DNA of 64,000 nt from Streptomyces malaysiensis subsp. samsunensis (GTDB lineage Bacteria > Actinomycetota > Actinomycetes > Streptomycetales > Streptomycetaceae). Below the pieces are notes generated by a model. That model was not told the DNA's origin and ran no database searches. It worked only from the letters and a program-made list of their open reading frames with translations. The stretch lies in assembly GCF_024519315.1 (NCBI RefSeq), contig NZ_JANIIC010000003.1:186001-250000 (forward strand), given 5' to 3'. Position 1 is the stretch's first letter, and every line of letters starts with the position of its first letter. Both the position numbers and the translations under genes were made by a program. Shown here in pieces: positions 8,304-17,072 of this stretch.

Positions 8304-9683
8304 ATGTCCCCACTGCCCCCCGCAGAGCAGCAGTCGGCGATCTTGGACGACGACGCTCACCCGAACACCCCGCACGGTCCGGACACCGCCAAGGCGCGCG
8401 CCGCGGTGCGCGGCGGGGCGTTCGCCTACTTCGTCGACCAGTTCGACATCTATCTGCCGATCGTGGTGCTCGCGCCCGCGACGGACTACTTCCAGTCGGC
8501 GCATCTGAGCGCGAGCACCACGGCCCTGCTCGCATCGCTGGTGTTCGCGTCGACACTCATCGGCCGCCCACTCGGCGCCATCATCTTCGGCCACTTCGCC
8601 GATACGGTCGGCCGCAAACGCACCACACTCGTCGCGGTCGGCGGCTTCGGCGTCATCACACTGATCACCGCATGTCTACCGGGCCACGAGACGATCGGGA
8701 CATGGTCGGTCGGCCTGCTGATCGCGCTGAGATTCATCGACGGGATCTTCCTCGGCGGTGAGTACACCACCGCGGTGCCCCTGGCGATGGAGTGGAGCCC
8801 ACGGCACAAGCGCGGGCTCTACGCCTCGGTCATCACCTCGACCTCCCCCGCCGCGTACGCGATGATCGCCGCGCTCACCCTGCTGTTGCTGCAAGCGATG
8901 CCGTCCACCGGACTGCACAGCAGCTATGTGCAGTGGGGCTGGCGGATACCCTTCCTGGTCGGCGCGGTGCTGTCGGCCCTGTTGTTCCGCTACTACCTCA
9001 AGCAGGTGCACGAGCCGCCGCCCGAGTACACCGGGGAGCGGCACAAACTGCCGTTGGTACAGCTCCTTGTGCGCTATCCGAAATCGCTGGCCCAGGTGTT
9101 CGTGCTGATGACCGGCACCTGGCTGGCCACCAATATGGAGGCCGCCGTGACCCCCGGGCAGCTCAAGGAGCACCTTGCGCTGTCGAGCAAGCAGGTCACG
9201 CTGACCATGCTCGTGATCAACGCCTCCGCCGCGCTGTGCTACCCCCTCTTCGGACTGCTCTCCCAGCGCATCGGGCGGCGGCGGTTCTACATCGGCTACG
9301 GGCTGTCGGTCATGGTGATCGGCGCCGGATCATACGCGCTGCTGATGGTGTCCGACGGCGGCCTGGGCGCGGCCGTCGGCTGGGGTGTCATGATCGGCGT
9401 CTTCACCGTCGGCACATTCGGCCCGATCGCCGCGTATCTGACCGAGCGGTTCCCGGCGAGCATCCGTTCCACGGGCTACGGCGTCGGGTACAGCCTCGCG
9501 CTGATCGCGCCCGCGTTCTACCAGTTCTATCTGCGGCAATTCGACGGCGTCATGCCATCACACCTCGCCCCGGCCGTCCTGATCGCACTCGCCGGCGCAC
9601 TGATCGCGTTCGGTGGCTTCCTCGGCCCGGAGACGAAGGACGTCGACATGGCCGATGACAGCACGATCCCGAAATTGGCCTGA
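8304..9683 (+). CDS. MFS transporter (MHS-type metabolite:H+ symporter)
   Basis: A 459-residue protein; the ATG at 8304 follows GGAGGACGCG, which outweighs an upstream in-frame start. About twelve hydrophobic segments are visible. The cytoplasmic loop 2-3 motif HFADTVGRKRTTL is the MFS signature. The motif after TM5 (LGGEYTTAVPLAMEWSPRHKRG) and the central loop are typical of the metabolite:H+ symporter subfamily that imports carboxylates, aromatic acids or osmolytes. Being divergent from the catabolic operon and sharing an IclR-like operator, it most likely imports the pathway substrate. The substrate is not identifiable. Confidence 0.9.
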   Translation: MSPLPPAEQQSAILDDDAHPNTPHGPDTAKARAAVRGGAFAYFVDQFDIYLPIVVLAPATDYFQSAHLSASTTALLASLVFASTLIGRPLGAIIFGHFADTVGRKRTTLVAVGGFGVITLITACLPGHETIGTWSVGLLIALRFIDGIFLGGEYTTAVPLAMEWSPRHKRGLYASVITSTSPAAYAMIAALTLLLLQAMPSTGLHSSYVQWGWRIPFLVGAVLSALLFRYYLKQVHEPPPEYTGERHKLPLVQLLVRYPKSLAQVFVLMTGTWLATNMEAAVTPGQLKEHLALSSKQVTLTMLVINASAALCYPLFGLLSQRIGRRRFYIGYGLSVMVIGAGSYALLMVSDGGLGAAVGWGVMIGVFTVGTFGPIAAYLTERFPASIRSTGYGVGYSLALIAPAFYQFYLRQFDGVMPSHLAPAVLIALAGALIAFGGFLGPETKDVDMADDSTIPKLA

Positions 9684-9740
9684 CGCGGCACCACCCGGCT
9701 CGGCGCCACCCGGCCCGGCCCCGTACGACCAGCGGCCGCT

Positions 9741-10547
9741 CTACACCGCCCGCCGGTCGAGGTCGTCGGGCCGGTAGTGGCCGCCGAGCTCCTGGGTGAG
9801 GGCACGCGCGGTGTCGACGACGACACGCAGCTCGGGGGTGTCGTCGGCCATCGACAGGGTGTTGTCCGGGCCGACGATCGCGATGGTGGCGCAGATGCCG
9901 TACTCGTCGAAGACGGGCGCGCCCACCGCGACGACACCGGGAGTGCTCATCGCGGAGCAGTGTCCCACCGTGCGCACCCGCTCGACATCGGCGCGCAGTT
10001 CCTCCCGCGCCTGGCCCGGCAGATTCGCCATCAGCCGTTCCATCGACAGCTGGTCGGCGTGGTACGCGAGGAAGACCTTGCTCTGCGCGGAATCCAGCGG
10101 CAGATGACTGCCCACCCGCACGGACACCACGACCACGGCGGAGATGTTCTCCTCGACCCGGGAGACCACCGGTCCGGTGAGGCCCCAGAGGCTGAGCACC
10201 ACGGTCGTCTGCGTGGCGCGCGCGAGCGCCCTCATATGGCGCGGGGCGAGGTTGATGACACTGCGGTGGCCGATGGCGAAGGCGCCGAGTTGCAGCAGCA
10301 GACCACCGGGCACATAGCTGCCCTCGGCGTTGCGCTCGAGCAGCCCCGCCGCGACGAGGGATGTGCAGTACCGGTATGCGGTGGTGCGGTTCAGGCCGAG
10401 CCGCTCGGCCACCTCGACGGCGGTCATTTCCGGAGTGGCGGGCTCGAACAGCGACAGGATCTGGCTGACCCGGCTCACCGCCTGGATATCGGCTTGGTCG
10501 CCACGGTCCGCGCGCGTGGCGTCGGACGACCGTGTCGACTTGCCCAT
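9741..10547 (-). CDS. IclR-family transcriptional regulator
   Basis: A 268-residue protein. The N-terminal winged helix covers about residues 20-90 (AVSRVSQILSLFEPATPEM, then TAVEVAERLGLNRTTAYRY). The effector-binding IclR domain follows, with VVVVSVRVGSHLPLDSAQSKVFLA, the family segment GHCSAMSTPGVVAVGAPVFDEYG and a final DTARALTQELGGH. It is convergent with the MFS gene. Two 15-bp sites lie 42-79 bp upstream of its start, suggesting autoregulation. A small-acid effector derived from the pathway is likely, as for most IclR regulators of catabolic islands (inference). Confidence 0.92.
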   Translation of the reverse strand: MGKSTRSSDATRADRGDQADIQAVSRVSQILSLFEPATPEMTAVEVAERLGLNRTTAYRYCTSLVAAGLLERNAEGSYVPGGLLLQLGAFAIGHRSVINLAPRHMRALARATQTTVVLSLWGLTGPVVSRVEENISAVVVVSVRVGSHLPLDSAQSKVFLAYHADQLSMERLMANLPGQAREELRADVERVRTVGHCSAMSTPGVVAVGAPVFDEYGICATIAIVGPDNTLSMADDTPELRVVVDTARALTQELGGHYRPDDLDRRAV

Positions 10548-10588
10548 GGGGAGCCTCCGCCGGATGGTGATCGAGAGCCTGACAGCGT

Positions 10589-10626
10589 GTTCACTTCGTG
10601 AACCTGAGCATGTTCACGAAGTGAAC
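10589..10626. promoter_or_regulatory. Paired IclR-type operators upstream of the IclR gene
   Basis: GTTCACTTCGTGAAC (10589-10603) and GTTCACGAAGTGAAC (10612-10626) are exact reverse complements of each other, and each is itself a GTTCAC-N3-GTGAAC palindrome. Their centres are 23 bp apart, about two helical turns, as expected for an IclR tetramer binding two dimer sites. A one-mismatch copy is in front of the MFS gene at 8218. Confidence 0.75.
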
Positions 10627-10723
10627 CTGATGGTCAGGCTACCCGAGTCGACCACGGTTCGTCGCTGAAGGGCAGCGCTCCCGGCCACCGCCGAACTCAA
10701 CGGGAGTTCGGGCCGGTTCGCGT

Positions 10724-12406
10724 TCAGGAGACGGGTGCGTGGTGGTAGTCCGCGGTGGCGAACGCCTTGCCCAGCTTGACCAGAGACTCCGGGGCGTCCA
10801 GGCGCTCCATGACCGCCTCGACGAACACGAGCCGGTCGCGGTTGCTCTTGGCCGCCGCGAACGCGGCGGCCAGTGTGTCCTCGGTGTTCGCCTTGGCAGT
10901 GATGGCCAGGTCCTGGGGGTCGAATGCCTCGACCAGCCGGTCGTAGCGCCAGGTGGCGATGTTGTTGCAGCTCGCGTCCGCGCCGAGGATGCAGCGCTCG
11001 ACCGTGTAGCCGTCGTTGTTGATCAGGATGATGACGGGGTGGAGCCCGTTCCGCAGCACCGTGGAGAGCTCCTGCGCGGTCAGCTGGAAGGAGCCGTCGC
11101 CGATCAGCAGGATGTGGCGGCGGCCGGGCGCCGCGAGCGTGGTTCCCAGCAGCGCCGGAAGCGTATAGCCGATCGACCCCCACAGCGGCTGGCCCACGAA
11201 GGTGCAGTCGCGCGGAAGAGGCAGTTCGGCGCATCCGTAGTACGCGGTGCCCTGGTCGGCGATCACCACGTCGCCGGGCTCGAGGAACGCCTGGAACTGC
11301 TCCCAGAAGCGCTCTTGGACCAGCCGGGCCGAGCGGACGGGCTCGTACGCCTGCCCCCTGGCGCGGCGCTGGAGGAGCGAGGTGATGGCGGAGGGCTTGT
11401 GGATGCCGGTGCCGGCAAGGGCCAGCAAGGCGTCCTTCATCGACACATGGGCGTACTGGGTGTTGCCGACGGCGGCGCCCGTCGGATGCAGTGCGATGAC
11501 CCGTGACGGGTCGATGTTCTGGGAGAACCCGCCGGTCACCGAGTCGGTGAACTGGGTGCCGAGGGCCAGCAGGCAGTCCGCGTTCTCGATGGACTCCCTG
11601 ACGTAGGCGTCGCTGAGCTTGCCCGCGTATCCGCCGATGAACTGGTCGTGGTCCTCCGGGAAGACACCCTTGGCGTTGCTGAGGCAGGCGACCGGGCAGG
11701 CGATCCGCTCGGCGAGTTCCATCAGCTGGCCGGTGAGGTGGTAGCGGTCGACTTCGGGGCCGACCAGCACGGCCACCGACCGGGCCGCGCGCAGCGCATC
11801 CCGCGCCTGGCCCGCGAACTTCTCCAGCTTGCGGGGGTCGCTGGAGGGCTCCAGGAGGGCGAGGGGGGCGGCCGGTGCCTCGATCGTCTCGTAGGCGACG
11901 TCCGAGGGCACCATGATGTACACGGGACGCTTGAGCAGCCAGCAGAAGCGCAGCACCCGGTCGATCTCCGAGGCGGCGTTGTCACGGGTCAGGATCGCCT
12001 GGGCGACGGTGTACTCACCGGCGCACTTCGCGGCACGGGTGAAGTCGCCGTCGCCGGCCGTGTGGTGGACCTTCTGCTTGCCCTCCACGACGAAGGTGGC
12101 CGGTGTCCCCACGATGGAAACGACGGGCACCGATTCGGCGTACGCGCCGGCGATGCCGTTGAGGGCGCTCAGCTCGCCCACGCCGAAGGTGGTCACCAGC
12201 GCGGCGATCCCGTTCAGCCGGCCGTAGCCGTCCGCGGCGTAGGCGGCGTTGAGCTCATTGCAGTTCCCGACCCAGTCGATGCCGTCCATCGCCTCGACCT
12301 GGTCCAGGAATTCGAGTTGGTAGTCGCCGGGCACTCCGAAGACATGCCTGACTCCGATCTCCTGTAGACGGCGCAGGAGATAGTCACCCACGGTGCATAC
12401 GCCCAT
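10724..12406 (-). CDS. Thiamine-diphosphate-dependent 2-keto acid (indolepyruvate/pyruvate-type) decarboxylase
   Basis: A 560-residue enzyme starting at ATG 12406 (MGVCTVGDYLLRRLQEIGV). Domain order is PYR, central, PP. The PYR-domain catalytic Glu lies in VGNCNELNAAYAADGYGR. The family HH pair is present as KVHHTAGDGDF. The ThDP-binding GDGSFQLTAQELSTVLRNGLHPVIILINNDG has GDG and NN at the usual spacing. This is the pyruvate/indolepyruvate/branched-chain keto-acid decarboxylase family, giving an aldehyde plus CO2. Length matches the family. It could produce indole-3-acetaldehyde or fusel aldehydes, and substrate preference cannot be read from these motifs. It stands alone between IclR and a gene scar. 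Confidence 0.9.
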   Translation of the reverse strand: MGVCTVGDYLLRRLQEIGVRHVFGVPGDYQLEFLDQVEAMDGIDWVGNCNELNAAYAADGYGRLNGIAALVTTFGVGELSALNGIAGAYAESVPVVSIVGTPATFVVEGKQKVHHTAGDGDFTRAAKCAGEYTVAQAILTRDNAASEIDRVLRFCWLLKRPVYIMVPSDVAYETIEAPAAPLALLEPSSDPRKLEKFAGQARDALRAARSVAVLVGPEVDRYHLTGQLMELAERIACPVACLSNAKGVFPEDHDQFIGGYAGKLSDAYVRESIENADCLLALGTQFTDSVTGGFSQNIDPSRVIALHPTGAAVGNTQYAHVSMKDALLALAGTGIHKPSAITSLLQRRARGQAYEPVRSARLVQERFWEQFQAFLEPGDVVIADQGTAYYGCAELPLPRDCTFVGQPLWGSIGYTLPALLGTTLAAPGRRHILLIGDGSFQLTAQELSTVLRNGLHPVIILINNDGYTVERCILGADASCNNIATWRYDRLVEAFDPQDLAITAKANTEDTLAAAFAAAKSNRDRLVFVEAVMERLDAPESLVKLGKAFATADYHHAPVS

Positions 12407-12710
12407 GACGCGACCTTTCTTGATGCGTCTTGTCGTGCCACACCGGCCTGCCAGTGCCGATGCTGTCACCGGTGACTTCGCCGGGCCACCGGGCCCCGGG
12501 ACGCGCCCCGCCGAACGGGTGAGCACCGGGCTCGCGCTTCCGGGCGGCCCGGCCGGGCAGGACCGCTGACCGCCGGATGCGCACCTTGGATTCCACGGGA
12601 GACGGCCGGTTCGAACCGTGAAACAACTGTCCCGGTTGTTCACGTTCCCGGTCGGACTCGTTGGCCATCGGCAGGTTGTCCGGACGAGTGGGCCGATCAC
12701 AGTTCCCGGT
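12407..12710. other. Intergenic region, 304 bases
   Basis: This region lies between the decarboxylase (leftward) and the truncated GntR gene (rightward). It should contain promoters for both. A short repeated stretch, AACAACTGTCCCGGTTGTTC near 12622, gives an imperfect GAACAAC-type inverted pair and could be an operator. Nothing else is recognised. Confidence 0.3.
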
Positions 12711-13034
12711 GTGAGTGCGACCAGGTATCTGGAGATCGCGGAGCGGTTGTCCGCCGAGCTGGCCGAGTGTGCCCGTGGCACACGGGTGGCCAGCGAGGCC
12801 GAGATCGCCCGGCGGTTCGGCGTGGGCCGGGTCGCCGCACGGGCGGCCGTTCAGGAATTGGAGCGCAGGTTCGTCGTGCGCCGGACCCAGGGGTCGGGCA
12901 CGTTCGTCAACCGGCGGATCGACTACGTCATCTCGCGCAGCGTCCCGCCGTCGTGGTCCGCCACGATCGCCGCGGCCGGCGCCACACCTCGCGCCCTGGT
13001 CAAGTCGGTGCGCCCACGGACTTCTCCAAGATGA
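12711..13034 (+). pseudogene. GntR (PhnF/HutC-like) regulator, 5' fragment
   Basis: The GTG at 12711 opens a GntR winged helix: RYLEIAERLSAEL, then VASEAEIARRFGVGRVAARAAVQELERR, and GSGTFVNRRIDYVI. That start of the effector domain (YVISRSVPPSWSATIAAAG) recalls the phosphonate/HutC-type UTRA regulators. About 100 residues are kept. After ALVKSVRP near 13012 the similarity stops and the frame closes at 13034, in DNA that in another frame encodes a hydrolase C-terminus. A normal member is about 240 residues, so the effector domain is missing and the gene is not functional as a sensor. Confidence 0.75.
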
Positions 13035-13363
13035 CGACGCCCACGCTCGTGGTCACCGGCGACAAGGACACCTCGCCTCATCTGACGGTTCGGGGCGCGG
13101 AATGGCACGCCGATCCGTACACCCTCTCCCCCGGCCCCAAGTCGCTGCTCACCCTGTTCGACGCGGAGCACGGGCTCGGCGGGGTCTCGGGATATGACGT
13201 CGCCGAGACGACGGACGAGAGCCCCGAGCGGGTGTCCGTGGTCCAGCGGCTCACCTGCGCCTACCTCCGCACGCAGCTCTCCCCGGGGGATTCCGCTTGG
13301 CAGACGGCGTGCGAGGCACTGACGGCCGGTCCCGATCCGCTCGGACGAGTCGAGTCCAAGTAG
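13013..13363 (+). pseudogene. Alpha/beta hydrolase, 3' fragment fused to the GntR fragment
   Basis: From about 13013 a different frame encodes TDFSKMTTPTLVVTGDKD, then TLFDAEHGLGG and a normal C-terminus ending at 13363. This is the last third of an alpha/beta hydrolase. The Asp in GDKD and the His in DAEHGLG are the expected acid and base of the triad, but the nucleophile-elbow half is missing. It abuts the GntR 5' fragment in the same orientation, which is the product expected from one deletion removing the end of one gene and the start of the next. Confidence 0.72.
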
Positions 13364-13458
13364 AGCCGTTAGGAGCGACCGCCGGATGGGATCACATCAT
13401 CCCGGGCGAGAAGCCGGAACACGCGGTCCCGCCAGGGGATGTCAGTAGCCGCGCGGCG

Positions 13459-13869
13459 TCAGCGAGCGCTGCCGAGGTTCCGGTCGGCGTCGGCGCCCTC
13501 GATCATGAGAGTGGTCTCCTCGATGCGGCGGAAGCGCCCGTCAGGGGCGAACTCACCGAAGAGGTAGACCTCCGTACGCACGGTGGAGCCGTCGGTCTTG
13601 GCGACGTCGATGATGTGACGGTCCGCATAGCGGTCGCCCAGGGCGAGTTCGTCGAGGACCTGGACCGAGCCACTGGCGACGATCGTGCGCAGATGTGCGA
13701 TGTGGGCCACGAACTCACCACGGTCGTCCCAGCGGCCGTCGGTGCGCTGACGGTAGTCGGGAGCGAAGTGCCGATCGACGGCCTCGGTCAGTTCGAGACC
13801 GGGCATGAGGAGCAGATCGGTGAGGGCGGCGGCGATGTTGGTGCGAGCGGTGGGGGTGGAGGTGGCCAT
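13459..13869 (-). CDS. SnoaL/NTF2-like fold protein
   Basis: A 136-residue protein started at ATG 13869 (MATSTPTARTNIAAALTDLL). The pattern of a helical N-terminus, then AVDRHFAPDYRQRTDGRWDDRGEFVAHIAHLRTIV and alternating strands with RHIIDVAKTDGSTVRTEVYLFGEF and a closing RRIEETTLMIEG fits the NTF2-like/SnoaL fold. The common 'Y.QH.P' ligand pattern is replaced by YRQRTDG. It is divergent from the MarR gene, and an inverted repeat lies in the gap. It could be a small ligand-binding or isomerase protein; no specific role is claimed. Confidence 0.75.
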   Translation of the reverse strand: MATSTPTARTNIAAALTDLLLMPGLELTEAVDRHFAPDYRQRTDGRWDDRGEFVAHIAHLRTIVASGSVQVLDELALGDRYADRHIIDVAKTDGSTVRTEVYLFGEFAPDGRFRRIEETTLMIEGADADRNLGSAR

Positions 13870-13933
13870 GAGGGTGCCCTTCGGTATCGGAAACGGAAAA
13901 CCGCGTGCGTCGAGCACGCATCCCGTACCGCAT

Positions 13934-13957
13934 ATTGCGTGCCCCGCGCACGCTAAT
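13934..13957. promoter_or_regulatory. Inverted repeat between NTF2-like and MarR genes
   Basis: ATTGCGTGC (13934-13942) and GCACGCTAAT (13948-13957) form an imperfect inverted repeat over five bases. It overlaps a -10-like GCTAAT only ten bases before the MarR ATG. It is a natural site for MarR autoregulation, and its position implies a leaderless marR mRNA. Confidence 0.5.
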
Positions 13958-13966
13958 CTTGGTGTC

Positions 13967-14413
13967 ATGCCGAACGATGTGGGACACGAGATCGCCGACG
14001 CGCTGGGAACGCTGCTCAAGCGCAGCACCCGTGAGCAGATCCACCGACGCCTGACCGAGGGCCTGGGCGAGGCCGTGGACGAGGTCACCTACCCCGTTCT
14101 CAGCGGGCTCGCCCGCACCGGGCCGCGCAGCGCCGCGGGCCTCGCCGACGAGATCGGCCTGGACCGCTCCGGCGTCACCCGCCGCGCGACCCGCCTGGAG
14201 GAAGCCGGCCTGCTGAGCCGGGAACCCGACCCCGGCGACCGGCGCGCCACCCTGCTCACCCTGACCGAAGCCGGGCGGCAGGCGATCGAAACCACCCGGC
14301 AGCGCCTCGCCGCGCATATCGAGGACTCTCTCGCCGCCTGGCCACCCGGCGAGGCGCGGGCTTTCGCCCGGCAGCTCCACCGCTTCGTCGACCACGGGCC
14401 CTTCACCTCATAG
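13967..14413 (+). CDS. MarR-family transcriptional regulator
   Basis: A 148-residue MarR protein: helix 1 (GHEIADALGTLLKRSTREQIHRRL), the winged helix (GPRSAAGLADEIGLDRSGVTRRATRLEEAG) and the wing, with the usual DPGDRRATLLTLTEAGR. No ribosome-binding sequence precedes the ATG; a GCTAAT -10-like box ten bases upstream suggests a leaderless transcript. It is flanked by a divergent NTF2-like gene and a convergent NmrA-type gene. Ligand unknown. Confidence 0.9.
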   Translation: MPNDVGHEIADALGTLLKRSTREQIHRRLTEGLGEAVDEVTYPVLSGLARTGPRSAAGLADEIGLDRSGVTRRATRLEEAGLLSREPDPGDRRATLLTLTEAGRQAIETTRQRLAAHIEDSLAAWPPGEARAFARQLHRFVDHGPFTS

Positions 14414-14434
14414 CGCGAGGCGAGTGCGGGCGGT

Positions 14435-15163
14435 TCAGGAGAGCCAGTCGGCGTAGCGGGTGGAGGCGAGGTGGGCGTCCATGTCGGTGAGGACGTCACC
14501 CTTGACGGCGGCGAACATACCGGCGGTGGGGTCGATGACGACGGGGCGGTCATCGCCCTTGTGGGACAGGGTGATCCGGCCCAGTTCGTCCAGGGGGAAG
14601 ATCTCGGGGCCCGCGATGTTGCGAATGCCACGCAGCGGGGTGCCCGCGGCGACCCCCGCCACCGCGGCGGCCACATCCTTGGCGGCGATGGGCTGGATCG
14701 GCGTGGCGGGCAGCCGGACGGTGTCGCTGTCGGCGGTCCAGGACAGGACCGACTCCATGAATTCCATGAACTGCGTCGCCCGGACGATCGAGTAGGGGAT
14801 CGGCCCGGCGGCGAGGATCTCCTCCTGGAGCGTCTTGGCCCGGTAGTAGTCCAGCTCGGGCACCTGGTCCACGCCGACGATCGAGAGGATCACGAAGTGG
14901 CCGACCCCGGCCTTCTGGGCCGCGGCCAGGAGGTTGTCCATCGAGGTCTGGAAGAAGGCCGGGGAGGCTTCGTCGAAGGTCGGGGAGTTCGTCAGATTGA
15001 CGACGACATCGGCCCCCGCCACCGCCTCGTCCACCCCCTGGCCGCTGATGACGTCGACTCCGGTGGACTGCGAGTGCGGTACCGCCTCATGTCCGGCGGC
15101 GTTCAGATTCTTGACGACCTGCGACCCGATCAGCCCGGTACCGCCCATGACCGCGAACTTCAT
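14435..15163 (-). CDS. NmrA-like NAD(P)-binding protein
   Basis: A 242-residue atypical SDR starting at ATG 15163. The motif GGTGLIGSQVV lies at the N-terminus, with GADVVVNLTNSP and the YYRAK motif (Tyr and Lys) near residue 115. The sequence fits the extended/atypical NmrA-HSCARG group, which includes NADPH sensors and quinone or ether reductases. An inverted repeat AATGCC-N8-GGCATT (15202-15221) lies upstream and may be a regulatory site. It is convergent with the MarR gene. Confidence 0.85.
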   Translation of the reverse strand: MKFAVMGGTGLIGSQVVKNLNAAGHEAVPHSQSTGVDVISGQGVDEAVAGADVVVNLTNSPTFDEASPAFFQTSMDNLLAAAQKAGVGHFVILSIVGVDQVPELDYYRAKTLQEEILAAGPIPYSIVRATQFMEFMESVLSWTADSDTVRLPATPIQPIAAKDVAAAVAGVAAGTPLRGIRNIAGPEIFPLDELGRITLSHKGDDRPVVIDPTAGMFAAVKGDVLTDMDAHLASTRYADWLS

Positions 15164-15401
15164 GACACGCCCTTCGTCGAGGTATGTCTGCGACATGACG
15201 TAATGCCCCGATACAGGCATTGCATGCACCGCATATCGGAACAATTCGAACGCCCAAGGTCAACGAGCGGAAGCGGGCGCGATGTGCGCACGGTGGGGGT
15301 AGCGTCGCGGGCTCTCCTGGTCCGGGCTCGTTCGGCCCGGACTCCTCCGGTCCGGGCTCGCCGGGCGGCACACGCATGAATCCGCACATGGGGAGAGCAT
15401 C

Positions 15402-17072
15402 ATGGCCAACAGCACCGCACCGACTCCCGCCACTCCAGGCGCCCTGGTGGATCCACTCCTCAACCATGGCGCGGCGTTCACGCAGCCGGAGCGGGACGAG
15501 TTGGGCCTGACCGGGCGGCTGCCGTCCCGGGTACTGACGCTGGAGCAGCAGGCGCAGCGCGCCTATCAGCAGTTGGAGGCTCAGGGCAGCGACCTGGCGA
15601 AGAACGTGTATCTGGAGCAACTGCACGACCGCAACGAGACTCTGTACTACAAAATACTCGGCGAGCATCTCGTGGAGCTGTTGCCGATCGTGTACGACCC
15701 CACGGTGGGCGAGGCGATCGAGAAGTACTCCCATGAGTACCGCCGTCCCCGAGGCGTCTTCCTCTCCATCGACCAGGCGGATGCCATGGAGAAGGCTTTC
15801 TCCACGCTTCAGCTCGGGCCCGAGGACGTGGACCTGATCGTATGCACCGACGCCGAGCAGATCCTGGGCATCGGGGACTGGGGCGTCGGCGGGATCCAGA
15901 TCTCGGTCGGCAAACTGGCCGTCTACACCGCGGCGGCCGGTATCGATCCACACCGTGTCATCGCCGTGTCACTGGATGTGGGAACGGACCGTGAGTCACT
16001 GCTGAAGGACCCGCTGTACCTGGGCAACCGGCACCGCCGGGTCCGCGGCGCCGACTACGACGCGTTCATCGAGAAGTATCTGCGGACGGCCTCGTCGATG
16101 TTCCCGCGCGCCCTGTTGCACTTCGAGGACTTCGGGCCCAGCAACGCCCGGCGGATCCTGGAGACGTACGGCGGCACCTACCGGATCTTCAACGACGATA
16201 TGCAGGGCACCGGTGCGATCACCCTGGCCGCGGCCCTGTCGGCGGTCAAGGTCAGCGGTGTGCCGATGCGCGACCAGAAACTCGTGGTCTTCGGCGCGGG
16301 CACCGCCGGGGTGGGCATCGCCGACCAGCTCCGCGATGCCATGATCCGCGACGGGGCGAGCCCCCAGCAGGCCACCGCACAGGTCTGGCTGATCGACCGG
16401 CAGGGCCTGCTCACCCGTGGCATGCCCGATCTGCGGGACTTCCAGCGGCCCTATCTGCGCGACCCGGCGGAGGTCGCCGGCTGGGCGGCCGACGGCGGCG
16501 CGATCTCGCTGCTGGAGACGGTGCGCCAGGTCGAGCCGACGATCCTGCTGGGCACCTCCACCGTGCACGGGGCGTTCACCCGCCAGGTGATCGAGGCCAT
16601 GGCCGCGGGCACCGAGCGCCCGATCGTCTTCCCGCTCTCCAACCCGAACTCGCGCATCGAGGCCATGCCCGCCGACATCATCGCCTGGTCGAAGGGCAAG
16701 GCCCTGATAGCGACCGGCATCCCCGTCCCGCCCGTGGAGTACGACGGGGTGACGTACCGGATCGCACAGGCCAACAACGCGCTGCTGTACCCCGGGCTGG
16801 GCCTGGGCACGATCGTCTCCGGAGCGTCGACGGTGACCGCGGCCATGCTGCTCGCGGCCGCTCAAGCGGTGGCCGACCAGGTCGATCTCACACAACCGGG
16901 CGCTTCCCTGCTGCCGCCGGTGGCGAGCCTGCGGGAGTCCTCGGAGGTCACCGCAGCCGCCGTGGTCAAGGCGGCGGTCGGCGAGGGGGTCGCCACCAGC
17001 ACGTCGGCCGATCCCGCCCAGGCCGTCCACCAGGCCATGTGGGAGCCGGTCTACGTCGGCGGAGCGGCGTGA
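15402..17072 (+). CDS. NAD-dependent malic enzyme (oxaloacetate-decarboxylating)
   Basis: A 556-residue large-type malic enzyme with RBS GGGGAGAG before the ATG. It has the N-terminal malic domain with Tyr/Lys region [22 protein letters not shown], and the signature [32 protein letters not shown], where EDF and DD bind the metal. The NAD domain follows with [15 protein letters not shown] and [16 protein letters not shown]. It oxidises L-malate to pyruvate, CO2 and NADH. The next gene, fumarase, overlaps its stop (TGATG), so the pair can route fumarate through malate to pyruvate. The length matches the NAD-dependent maeA type. Confidence 0.95.
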   Translation: MANSTAPTPATPGALVDPLLNHGAAFTQPERDELGLTGRLPSRVLTLEQQAQRAYQQLEAQGSDLAKNVYLEQLHDRNETLYYKILGEHLVELLPIVYDPTVGEAIEKYSHEYRRPRGVFLSIDQADAMEKAFSTLQLGPEDVDLIVCTDAEQILGIGDWGVGGIQISVGKLAVYTAAAGIDPHRVIAVSLDVGTDRESLLKDPLYLGNRHRRVRGADYDAFIEKYLRTASSMFPRALLHFEDFGPSNARRILETYGGTYRIFNDDMQGTGAITLAAALSAVKVSGVPMRDQKLVVFGAGTAGVGIADQLRDAMIRDGASPQQATAQVWLIDRQGLLTRGMPDLRDFQRPYLRDPAEVAGWAADGGAISLLETVRQVEPTILLGTSTVHGAFTRQVIEAMAAGTERPIVFPLSNPNSRIEAMPADIIAWSKGKALIATGIPVPPVEYDGVTYRIAQANNALLYPGLGLGTIVSGASTVTAAMLLAAAQAVADQVDLTQPGASLLPPVASLRESSEVTAAAVVKAAVGEGVATSTSADPAQAVHQAMWEPVYVGGAA

